Shown here: positions 1 through 5,910 of the stretch, piece after piece
How the letters are laid out: every line of letters begins with the position of its first letter
Position numbering within the stretch: position 1 is the first letter of the stretch
Assembly: GCA_002391545.1 (NCBI GenBank)
Contig: DGFF01000018.1
Location: 1 to 5,931 of the forward strand
Origin: Candidatus Fermentithermobacillaceae bacterium UBA3907
Lineage (GTDB): Bacteria > Bacillota > Sulfobacillia > Fermentithermobacillales > Fermentithermobacillaceae
Direction: 5' to 3'
Length of the DNA: 5,931 bases
Made by a program: the position numbers and the translations under genes
The notes under the pieces: model-generated
The model's database searches: none
What the model saw: only the letters and a program-made list of their open reading frames with translations
What the model was told of the DNA's origin: nothing

Positions 1-19
1 AGATGTGTATAAGAGACAG
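1..19 (+). other. Untrimmed Nextera/Tn5 mosaic-end adapter (not genomic)
   Basis: The first 19 bases read AGATGTGTATAAGAGACAG, identical to the Tn5 mosaic end used in Nextera library preparation. It lies exactly at the edge of the window and is followed directly by mcsB coding sequence. This is a library artefact, not a transposon. It supplies a false ATG at base 3, so that automatic gene calling would give mcsB an artificial N-terminus beginning MCIRDR. Genomic sequence starts at base 20. Confidence 0.97.
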
Positions 20-827
20 AAAACACTTAATAAGCCCGCAACATGCTGAAAATGGTCGCGGTAAGGGATTGATTCTGAGGCACGATGAACTTGTATCTAT
101 CATGATTAACGAAGAGGACCATCTGCGCTTGCAGTGCCTCCGATCTGGATTGGAACTAGAAGAGGCGTGGATATTGGCCAATGGAATTGACGATCAGTTT
201 AGCGAATTTTTGGAGTTTGCATACGACCAAAGGTTAGGCTATCTTACAGCCTGCCCTACAAACGCAGGCACGGGGCTCAGGGCATCGGTAATGGTTCATC
301 TTAGGGCCCTTTCGCTTACAAACGAAGTGTCAAGGGTGTTGAACGCGGTTAACAGGGTAGGGCTTGTTGTAAGAGGGTTGTATGGAGAAGGAACCGAAGG
401 GCAAGGCGACGTTTTCCAAATATCAAATCAGATAACTTTGGGACAGAACGAAGGAGAGATTATTGAGAATCTCACTCTAGTGGCAAACCAGGTTGTATCT
501 GAAGAGAAAAGGGTGCAGGATTTCCTTATCAAAAACCACAGACTTGAGGTAGAGGATAGGGTTTTTCGCGCGTTAGGAGTGCTTTCGAATGCAAGATCAA
601 TTAGCTCAGCAGAAGCTATAAAGTATTGGTCTGATCTGAGGCTAGGCGTTGAGTTTGGCATGGTTCCCGGTTTGACGCTTCAGGATGTGAATGAAATATT
701 GGTATTGTCGCGACCCAATTTCGTTCAAAAAGTGTTCAACGGAGAGTTTTCGCCAGCAGAAAGAGATGTAAGAAGGGCATACTTAATACGAGAGCACCTT
801 TCAAAGAAGTTACCAGGACGTGATTAA
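20..827 (+). CDS. mcsB: Protein arginine kinase McsB, 5'-truncated
   Basis: McsB phosphorylates arginine side chains of cytosolic proteins, marking them for ClpC-ClpP degradation, and in Bacillus it also inactivates the repressor CtsR. About 268 genuine codons remain. The family is usually about 350-360 residues, so roughly 90 N-terminal residues lie outside the window; the ATG at base 3 belongs to the adapter and is not the start. Visible family marks are HLISPQH near the break, the phosphagen-kinase-like NEEDHLR motif (bases 108-128), the active-site cysteine in LTACPTNAGTG (Cys codon 252-254), and a C-terminal RDVRRA (762-779), which matches the RDxxRA phosphoarginine-sensing motif known in McsB. 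The reading frame is intact to TAA at 825-827. clpC follows after 18 bp, so the two are almost certainly co-transcribed. ctsR and mcsA would be expected upstream, outside the window. Identity is very secure. Confidence 0.96.
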
Positions 828-829
828 GT

Positions 830-839
830 AAAGGAGGAA
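830..839 (+). promoter_or_regulatory. Ribosome binding site of clpC
   Basis: AAAGGAGGAA lies between the mcsB stop and the clpC ATG. The GGAGG core (833-837) is 8 nt from the ATG at 846, a near-ideal arrangement that fixes the clpC start. No promoter fits in this 18-bp gap, so clpC is translated from the mcsB transcript. Confidence 0.9.
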
Positions 840-845
840 TGTGTA

Positions 846-3329
846 ATGAACGGGAAGCAAAGATACACAGAACGTGCTATGAGAGTTCTTAATTGGGCCC
901 AGGAAGAGGCTAGAAGCCGTGGCGCTCAAGCCATGGATACCGAACATATATTGCTTGGATTGCTAAGAGAACGGGGGAGCATTGCGCTAGCGGTATTGGA
1001 GGCAATAGGGATTTCGCCTGATGAAATCGAGCAACAAATAGATATGTTGTCTGAAAAGAAACCTGCAGTACCCTCCATTGAAGCTATAACTGAGACTGCA
1101 AAGAATGTATTGACGCTTTTGGGTCAAGAAGCAGCCGCTCTTGGCCATTCTTATATAGGTACAGAACATATTCTACTCGCTCTTTTGCGTGTAGAAGAGG
1201 GAATAGCGTACGAGGTGCTGACAGGGCTGGGTGCTGACTATGAGACTGTAAGAGAAGAGATCGTAAAACGCGTAGGTGGGCGCATTTCAGAGCCAGGCGC
1301 GCCTAGAAGAAGACAGGTTCCGCGTAGTAAGACGCCTACCCTCGATACGTATGGGAGAGATCTTACCCAGTTGGCTGCTGAGGGCAAGTTAGATCCAGTC
1401 ATCGGAAGGGAAAAAGAAATTCAACGTGTGATTCAGATACTTTCGAGAAGGACCAAGAACAACCCGGTGCTCATTGGAGAGCCGGGTGTAGGTAAAACAG
1501 CTATAGTTGAAGGCTTAGCCCAGGCAATTGTAGATGGGAACGTACCTGAAATGCTTAAAGGCAAACGGGTCGTATCTTTGGATCTAGCGGCTATGGTTGC
1601 CGGAACCAAATATAGAGGCGAATTTGAGGAAAGACTTAAAAAGGTGCTAGAAGAGATAAGAAGTTCAGGGGACGTCATCCTTTTCATAGACGAGATGCAC
1701 ACCATAATTGGAGCCGGCGCTGCAGAAGGTGCCATAGATGCATCTAGCATCTTAAAGCCTATGCTGGCCAGAGGCGAACTTCAGTGCATTGGGGCTACTA
1801 CATTAGATGAGTACAGAAAATATGTTGAAAAAGACGCGGCCCTAGAGCGTAGGTTCCAACCTGTGCTGGTTTCCGAACCTACAGTAGAAGAAACTATAGA
1901 AATTCTGAAAGGGCTCAAGCACAGGTATGAAGAGCACCACGGTGTAACGTATACTGATGAAGCCCTTGTAGCGGCGGCTGAACTTTCGTCAAGATATGTA
2001 TCTGATAGGTTTCTCCCTGATAAAGCCATTGACCTCATAGATGAAGCTGGTGCAATGGTTAAGATGAGGGCTTTTGAAGCGCCATCTGAGCTAAGGGAGC
2101 TGGAAGCGAAGCTGGAGAAAATCATACAGGAAAAAGAAGACGCAGTGGCTGCTCAAGAATTTGAGAAAGCCGCTCAGCTAAGAGATGAGGAGCAACAGTT
2201 GCGGGCTCTTATCGAGGAGAAGAGAAAAGAGTGGCAGATACGAGAGGTACCTGAGAAAATGACAGTTACTGAAGATGATATTGCAGCTATCGTTGCAGAT
2301 TGGACAGGTATACCGGTGCAGAAACTTGCTGCCGCCGAATCGGAAAAGCTGCTCAATTTGGAAGAAGAGCTGCATAAGCGGGTTATCAACCAGAATGAAG
2401 CTGTTGAGGCTGTAGCCAGAGCCATAAGGCGGTCAAGGGCAGGGCTGAAAGATCCTAAGAGACCCATAGGCTCTTTCATCTTCCTCGGTCCGACAGGCGT
2501 AGGAAAGACAGAACTAGCAAAGGCGCTAGCTGAGGTTCTTTTCGGCGACGAAGACGCTATGATAAGGCTAGATATGTCAGAATATCAGGAGCGTCATACT
2601 GTCTCTAGGCTTGTAGGAGCGCCTCCAGGATATGTTGGCTATGAAGAAGGTGGACAGCTTACGGAAGCGGTGCGTAGGAAGCCGTATTCGGTGATCCTGC
2701 TTGACGAAATTGAAAAGGCGCACCCAGATGTGTTCAACATCCTTCTTCAGGTGTTAGAGGACGGAAGGTTGACTGAAGCCCAGGGACGTACTGTAGACTT
2801 TAGAAACACTGTCATAATCATGACGTCCAACGTAGGCGCAGAAGCTATTCATGGCAGGGCAGGTTTGGGCTTCACTGCAGATCGGGGCACAACTACATTG
2901 TCCCATGAGGAGATGACCGAACGGGTCACAGACGCGTTGAAGAGGGTTTTCCGGCCAGAGTTTCTCAATAGGGTAGACGAGATTATAGTGTTCCAGTCCT
3001 TGACAGAGGAGCACTTAAGAGAAATTGTGAACCTACAGCTCAAAGATGTTCACAAAAGGCTGGAAGATTCGGCAGGGCTCAAGCTGGAAGTCACAGATAA
3101 AGCCAAAGAAAAGATCATGGAAGAGGGTTATGATCCCCAGTACGGTGCAAGGCCTTTGCGCAGGGCCATACAGCGTCTAATCGAAGATCCCTTATCTGAG
3201 CTGATCTTAAGTGGCCAGTTTAGAGATGCGGAAACAGTGATCGTAGACCTTGATGAAGACGGTAACATTGTGTTTACGGCTGGGCATTCAGGCGAAGCCG
3301 CCGACGGGGCTGACGGGGAAGAGCAATAG
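846..3329 (+). CDS. clpC: ATP-dependent Clp protease ATP-binding subunit ClpC (Hsp100 unfoldase)
   Basis: ClpC is a hexameric cytosolic AAA+ unfoldase that threads substrates, including arginine-phosphorylated proteins, into ClpP. The 827-residue protein is full length. In order: Clp_N repeats (about 1-145) with Glu33 and Glu107 in TEHILL contexts, matching the phosphoarginine-pocket Glu32/Glu106 of B. subtilis ClpC; D1 AAA+ with Walker A GEPGVGKT (211-218), pore loop KYRGEFE (255-261), Walker B with Asp282-Glu283, and arginines 335/336; a coiled-coil middle domain with a UVR-like segment (about 415-465) holding Phe439, equivalent to Phe436 that stabilises the resting state; D2 AAA+ with Walker A GPTGVGKT (548-555), pore loop GYVG (595-598), Walker B with Asp620-Glu621, arginine finger Arg709 and sensor-2 GAR (767-769). 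The loop with LGF (674-676) is where VGF/IGF/LGF tripeptides dock on ClpP, so it should work as a protease partner. The acidic tail (815-827) is poorly conserved. Nothing is broken. Confidence 0.98.
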   Translation: MNGKQRYTERAMRVLNWAQEEARSRGAQAMDTEHILLGLLRERGSIALAVLEAIGISPDEIEQQIDMLSEKKPAVPSIEAITETAKNVLTLLGQEAAALGHSYIGTEHILLALLRVEEGIAYEVLTGLGADYETVREEIVKRVGGRISEPGAPRRRQVPRSKTPTLDTYGRDLTQLAAEGKLDPVIGREKEIQRVIQILSRRTKNNPVLIGEPGVGKTAIVEGLAQAIVDGNVPEMLKGKRVVSLDLAAMVAGTKYRGEFEERLKKVLEEIRSSGDVILFIDEMHTIIGAGAAEGAIDASSILKPMLARGELQCIGATTLDEYRKYVEKDAALERRFQPVLVSEPTVEETIEILKGLKHRYEEHHGVTYTDEALVAAAELSSRYVSDRFLPDKAIDLIDEAGAMVKMRAFEAPSELRELEAKLEKIIQEKEDAVAAQEFEKAAQLRDEEQQLRALIEEKRKEWQIREVPEKMTVTEDDIAAIVADWTGIPVQKLAAAESEKLLNLEEELHKRVINQNEAVEAVARAIRRSRAGLKDPKRPIGSFIFLGPTGVGKTELAKALAEVLFGDEDAMIRLDMSEYQERHTVSRLVGAPPGYVGYEEGGQLTEAVRRKPYSVILLDEIEKAHPDVFNILLQVLEDGRLTEAQGRTVDFRNTVIIMTSNVGAEAIHGRAGLGFTADRGTTTLSHEEMTERVTDALKRVFRPEFLNRVDEIIVFQSLTEEHLREIVNLQLKDVHKRLEDSAGLKLEVTDKAKEKIMEEGYDPQYGARPLRRAIQRLIEDPLSELILSGQFRDAETVIVDLDEDGNIVFTAGHSGEAADGADGEEQ

Positions 3330-3340
3330 ACGCATAAAGT

Positions 3341-3376
3341 AGGATAACTGGAACACCTATAGAGGAAAATAGGAAC
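3341..3376 (+). repeat. Imperfect direct repeat in the clpC-radA gap
   Basis: Two purine-rich 14-mers, AGGATAACTGGAAC (3341-3354) and AGGAAAATAGGAAC (3363-3376), agree at 11 of 14 positions and are offset by 22 bp, about two helical turns. The second copy runs into the left arm of the radA hairpin. They could be paired protein contacts or chance similarity in A/G-rich DNA. I see no convincing sigma-A promoter in this gap: TATAGA at 3358-3363 has no partner -35. Confidence 0.3.
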
Positions 3377-3423
3377 GCGGCATAGAAAATCTCCAATCAA
3401 AAGGAGAGGGTTCTATGCCGCGT
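3375..3423 (+). promoter_or_regulatory. Hairpin enclosing the radA Shine-Dalgarno and start codon
   Basis: The left arm ACGCGGCATAGAA (3375-3387) pairs perfectly with TTCTATGCCGCGT (3411-3423), 13 of 13. After a small internal loop (AA opposite GGG), TCTCC (3390-3394) pairs with GGAGA (3403-3407), closing an 8-nt A-rich loop (3395-3402). The radA ribosome binding site AAAGGAGAGGG (3400-3410, core 8 nt from the ATG) lies largely in the inner stem. All three bases of the ATG (3415-3417) are in the outer stem. As RNA this should hide the translation start. No T-run follows, so it is not an intrinsic terminator. A thermosensor, a protein- or ligand-opened switch, or an mRNA-stabilising structure at the end of clpC are all possible. 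The pairing is directly visible; the function is inferred. Confidence 0.75.
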
Positions 3424-4779
3424 GTTAGCATTAATTATGTTTGTTCTTCCTGTGGATTTCAGTCGCCAAAATGGTATGGGCGGTGCCCTGAATGTGGTGA
3501 GTGGAACACTCTTTCTGAACAGATAGATGAAACGAATAGCCGAAAATCTCGGGGGGCGTTAATAGAGCCTGTTTCAGCCGTTCGCCTGTCAGAGGTAGAG
3601 CCTGAAAAGGTTGGGAGGTTTTCCAGTGGGCTCACCGAACTGGACAGAACTTTAGGTGGCGGATTTGTTCCCGGTTCTTTGCTCCTCATGGCAGGAGAGC
3701 CAGGGATAGGCAAATCTACGTTACTTTTGTCTGTAGCAGATAACGTGGCAGGATCCTTCGGACGGGTCTTGTATGTATCTGGGGAAGAATCTGTAGGTCA
3801 AGTTAAAATCAGGGCTGATAGATTAGGGGTACGTTCTCCAGATCTTTATTTCGCATGTGAAAGGGACATAGATAGGATTTTAGAGTTGTGTAACCAGTTA
3901 AACCCCAGTTTTTTAGTGATTGACTCCATTCAGACTTGCGAAGATGCTTCGGTACAATCGCTTCCAGGTAGTTCTGCCCAAATCCGTGCATGTGCAGCAG
4001 GATTCCACGAATATGCTAAAACTAAGAACGTTACATGTGTACTTGTAGGACACACGGTCAAGACAGGGGACATTGCAGGTCCCAGGCTGTTAGAGCATCT
4101 GGTCGATACAGTCCTTTATTTCGAAGGAGACCTGGGCCAGTTTTACAGAATCGTAAGAGCCAAGAAGAATCGATTTGGCGCTACTGATGAAGTAGCTGTT
4201 TTCAGAATGGGCGAAAGCGGGCTTCTAGAGATCAAAAACCCATCTGAGTTTTTCTTGTCAGAGCGGGTCGAGGACCGGTCAGGATGTTGTGTCTGGGCTG
4301 GCTTGCAAGGAATTAAACCTGTGCTTATGGAGGTTGAAGCCCTGGTGACTCCTTGCACGTACGGTGGCGCAAGTAGGATTACAGGAGAAATAGACTACCA
4401 AAAACTGTTACTCATTGCGGCTGTGTTAGAAAAGAAAATGTGTCTGGGTTTGGATAAGATGGACATTTTTCTTAAGATTGCAGGTGGCGCCAAGGTAAAC
4501 GAGCCAGGGATAGACTTGCCTTGTGCTTTGGCAATCGTTTCCAGTCATTATGACATTCCTGTAAAGCGGGAAGTTGCCTGCTGCGGTGAAATTGGGCTTA
4601 CAGGCGAAGTGAGAATGGTGCCTAGAATGGAAGAAAGGGTAAAAGAGGCTTTGCGTCTGGGGTTTACACAGGTGATCGTGCCCCGAGGATTTTCAGAGGT
4701 AGACCAATCGCCAAATATAATAGGCGTTTCAACTATTGAAGAAGCAGTTAGAAACGCCCTTATCGTGAAAACTTCCTAG
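3415..4779 (+). CDS. radA: DNA repair protein RadA (Sms)
   Basis: RadA is a cytosolic RecA-like ATPase and DnaB-like helicase that acts with RecA in branch migration during recombinational repair and, in competent bacteria, transformation. The 454-residue protein has normal length. It has a zinc finger with Cys10, Cys13, Cys24 and Cys27 (CSSCGFQSPKW then CPEC); a RecA-type core with Walker A GEPGIGKST (94-102), Walker B FLVID (166-170) and the family-specific KNRFG motif (251-255); and a C-terminal Lon-protease-like scaffold (about 270-454, including GGAKVNEPGIDLP at 357-369), which in this family is structural rather than proteolytic. The start is firm: only nine residues precede the first zinc cysteine and no other start codon fits. 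It follows clpC by 85 bp on the same strand and is probably read from the clpC transcript, with translation likely limited by the hairpin over its start. disA, its common downstream partner in Bacillota, is absent here. Confidence 0.97.
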   Translation: MPRVSINYVCSSCGFQSPKWYGRCPECGEWNTLSEQIDETNSRKSRGALIEPVSAVRLSEVEPEKVGRFSSGLTELDRTLGGGFVPGSLLLMAGEPGIGKSTLLLSVADNVAGSFGRVLYVSGEESVGQVKIRADRLGVRSPDLYFACERDIDRILELCNQLNPSFLVIDSIQTCEDASVQSLPGSSAQIRACAAGFHEYAKTKNVTCVLVGHTVKTGDIAGPRLLEHLVDTVLYFEGDLGQFYRIVRAKKNRFGATDEVAVFRMGESGLLEIKNPSEFFLSERVEDRSGCCVWAGLQGIKPVLMEVEALVTPCTYGGASRITGEIDYQKLLLIAAVLEKKMCLGLDKMDIFLKIAGGAKVNEPGIDLPCALAIVSSHYDIPVKREVACCGEIGLTGEVRMVPRMEERVKEALRLGFTQVIVPRGFSEVDQSPNIIGVSTIEEAVRNALIVKTS

Positions 4780-4802
4780 AGTGTTGAAAGTCGCAATTTC
4801 TT

Positions 4803-5201
4803 TTACATCACATTGAAAATCCCCAAGCAGGTAATGCGGTCCTGTTCTTTCTTGAGGATCTCGTCGAAATCTAGGCCGAGGGTATTACATAAAGCCGCTA
4901 AATAAAACAAGGTCCTGCCTATTTCATCTTCTAGAATCTCAGTGCATTGGTCACACAACTTTCCTTCAACATGGGTTTTCATGACGTCTCGAATCGAGGC
5001 AAGAGAACCGATTTCAACTGGGATTTCTTGTTTCGTAGCGTTGATTCGTATGCAACCGCACGAAGTAACCGCTTTTGCCACTGCTCTATTAACGCGCCCG
5101 CTAGACTCACTGATTTTGCTAAGCACATCTACGATACTTTTGTGTCTGATGAGATACTCATCTACAGTTTCCTGAAATTTCTGCACTTGAGGATCTTCCA
5201 C
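4803..5201 (-). CDS. Small MazG-like, cysteine-containing protein of unknown function
   Basis: A 132-residue, soluble, mostly helical protein with no signal peptide or membrane segment. I take GTG at 5201-5199 as the start because GAGGTGA (5213-5207) sits at ideal spacing before it. An upstream in-frame GTG at 5210-5208 would add three residues, but that codon is part of the binding site itself. The C-terminal half (EDEIGRTLFYLAALCNTLGLDFDEIL) resembles the second helix pair of MazG-type nucleotide pyrophosphohydrolases. However, the Asp expected in the ExxD metal motif is Arg96, so catalysis is doubtful. Four cysteines in CGC (Cys48, Cys50) and CDQC (Cys83, Cys86) could bind zinc or another metal. 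I recall similar Bacillota proteins being labelled DUF1573, but cannot verify this. It is probably co-transcribed with tRNA-Ala upstream and converges on radA with 23 bp between the stops. The coding call is secure; the function is unknown. Confidence 0.85.
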   Translation of the reverse strand: MEDPQVQKFQETVDEYLIRHKSIVDVLSKISESSGRVNRAVAKAVTSCGCIRINATKQEIPVEIGSLASIRDVMKTHVEGKLCDQCTEILEDEIGRTLFYLAALCNTLGLDFDEILKKEQDRITCLGIFNVM

Positions 5202-5206
5202 AGTCT

Positions 5207-5213
5207 TCACCTC
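5207..5213 (-). promoter_or_regulatory. Ribosome binding site deciding the MazG-like gene start
   Basis: Read on the minus strand, GAGGTGA matches seven bases of the anti-Shine-Dalgarno complement. Its GAGG core is 8 nt from GTG at 5201-5199. The GTG at 5210-5208 overlaps this site and has only a poor AAGAG directly abutting it, so the downstream GTG is preferred. Confidence 0.75.
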
Positions 5214-5241
5214 TTATCTAGAAACCTAGACGAAGATAACC

Positions 5242-5316
5242 TGGTGGACGTGGCGGGATTCGAACCCGCGACCTTTCGGATGCGAACCGAACGCTCTCCC
5301 ACTGAGCCACACGCCC
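5242..5316 (-). tRNA. tRNA-Ala (anticodon CGC)
   Basis: The minus strand folds into a complete 75-nt cloverleaf. The acceptor stem is GGGCGTG with CACGTCC. The D stem is GCTC/GAGC, the anticodon stem TTCGG/CCGAA with loop TTCGCAT, the variable region AGGTC, and the T stem GCGGG/CCCGC with loop TTCGAAT. The discriminator is A and the CCA end is encoded (5242-5244). The anticodon CGC (5284-5282) reads GCG alanine codons. The acceptor contains the G3:U70 wobble pair, the classic identity element of alanyl-tRNA synthetase, which confirms the assignment. It has its own near-consensus promoter and lies 40 bp upstream of the MazG-like gene on the same strand. Confidence 0.96.
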
Positions 5317-5342
5317 ACAACGCATAAAGAGTACGCAAAGCA

Positions 5343-5371
5343 ATTCTACTTTAGCCAGAGTAAACAGTCAA
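5343..5371 (-). promoter_or_regulatory. Sigma-A-type promoter for tRNA-Ala
   Basis: On the minus strand, TTGACT (5371-5366) is followed by exactly 17 bp and TAGAAT (5348-5343); each hexamer matches the consensus at five of six positions. The predicted start near 5336 leaves a leader of about 20 nt before the tRNA 5' end at 5316. It lies in the 67-bp gap after the carD stop. The next minus-strand gene downstream, the MazG-like one, probably depends on it too. Confidence 0.8.
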
Positions 5372-5383
5372 GAAAAGCAGTTT

Positions 5384-5860
5384 CTAAGCAAGAATCTCAT
5401 CGATGATCTGAATAGCTTGTTCCCTATCCCAATCTGTTGCAAGAATTAGTTCGGACAAGAGGATTTCCCGGGCGCTATCTAGCATTTTTCGTTCGCCACT
5501 GGACAAGGGCTTTTCTTTATCTCTAGCTGTGAGGTTTCTTACAACCTCAGCCACTTCAAATATATCCCCTGTCTTTATTTTCTCGAGGTTATTGCGATAT
5601 CGTCTGTTCCAGTTTGTCGACATTGGAGTACATTCCTGTCTAAGTACATCCAAAACTTGTTCAACTTCTTCAGGATCTATCACATCTCGTAGCCCGATCT
5701 CTTCGCTGTTGTCTACAGGGATCATGACTTTCATGTCGCTTATGGGAAGGTTAAGCACGTAATATCTGTGAGTCTTTCCTAGAACCTCTTTTTGCTCTAT
5801 ACCTTCAATGGTTCCGGCGCCGTGCATAGGATATACCACCCGGTCACCAACTCTAAACAT
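5384..5860 (-). CDS. carD: CarD/CdnL-family transcriptional regulator
   Basis: CarD proteins bind the RNA polymerase beta subunit and stabilise the open complex, affecting rRNA, tRNA and many housekeeping promoters. The 158-residue protein has the normal family length. The N-terminal Tudor-like polymerase-interacting domain (about 1-60) shows the hallmark FRVGDRVVYPMHGAGTIEGIE and YYVLNLPISDMKVMIP. The helical DNA-binding domain (about 65-158) contains Trp84 in STNWNRRYRNNLEKIKTGD, the conserved residue that wedges into the upstream edge of the transcription bubble in studied homologues, followed by DIFEVAEVVRNL and a C-terminal helix bundle. It lacks the helicase part of Mfd/TRCF, which shares the N-terminal fold. 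The start ATG (5860-5858) has GGGAGGT at good spacing and a strong promoter just upstream. The stop is TAG. In other Bacillota a PIN/TRAM protein and ispD-ispF often adjoin carD; here its downstream neighbour is a tRNA. Confidence 0.95.
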   Translation of the reverse strand: MFRVGDRVVYPMHGAGTIEGIEQKEVLGKTHRYYVLNLPISDMKVMIPVDNSEEIGLRDVIDPEEVEQVLDVLRQECTPMSTNWNRRYRNNLEKIKTGDIFEVAEVVRNLTARDKEKPLSSGERKMLDSAREILLSELILATDWDREQAIQIIDEILA

Positions 5861-5865
5861 ATCTA

Positions 5866-5883
5866 TACCTCCCAGTTACCTCC
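5866..5883 (-). promoter_or_regulatory. Ribosome binding site of carD with a tandem second copy
   Basis: GGAGGTA occurs twice on the minus strand, at 5883-5877 and 5872-5866, offset by 11 bp. The nearer copy (within GGGAGGT, 5873-5867) has its GGAGG core 7 nt from the carD ATG and is the working Shine-Dalgarno. The distal copy has no start codon at suitable spacing. It could be a ribosome standby site, part of an operator, or a small duplication. Confidence 0.7.
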
Positions 5884-5910
5884 ACATACTAAATTGTACT
5901 ATTAACTGGG
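5871..5910. repeat. 8-bp perfect inverted repeat across the carD promoter region
   Basis: CCCAGTTA (5871-5878) and TAACTGGG (5903-5910) are exact reverse complements with centres 32 bp apart, about three helical turns. One half lies in the spacer between the carD -35 and -10 hexamers and the other just upstream of, and touching, the ribosome binding site. The transcript should start near 5886, so the promoter-side half would not be in the RNA. Any role would therefore be at the DNA level, as a candidate operator for a regulator of carD. Confidence 0.45.

Noticed and set aside
3..20. ATG at base 3 as the start of mcsB
   Set aside because: It lies inside the mosaic-end adapter. The encoded MCIRD is not McsB, and about 90 residues of the family N-terminus are missing.
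3330..3374. A separate radA promoter in the clpC-radA gap
   Set aside because: TATAGA at 3358-3363 is a possible -10, but the position 17 bp upstream (TAAAGT) does not resemble a -35.
1433..3400. Several antisense reading frames of 60-114 codons opposite clpC
   Set aside because: They are shadows of a strongly conserved coding strand, with serine-rich low-information translations, no ribosome binding sites and no recognisable family features.
3375..3423. The radA hairpin as an intrinsic terminator for clpC
   Set aside because: No run of T follows the right arm; the sequence continues straight into radA codons.
4785..4806. GAAA/TTTC pairing plus TTTT as a terminator after radA
   Set aside because: The stem is only 4 bp with a 7-nt loop and no G/C content to speak of, too weak to support.
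4947..5327. A 126-codon plus-strand reading frame ending in a VAGFEPATF-like stretch
   Set aside because: The tail is the antisense translation of the tRNA T arm and anticodon region, a well-known false protein signature. The rest is antisense to the MazG-like gene.
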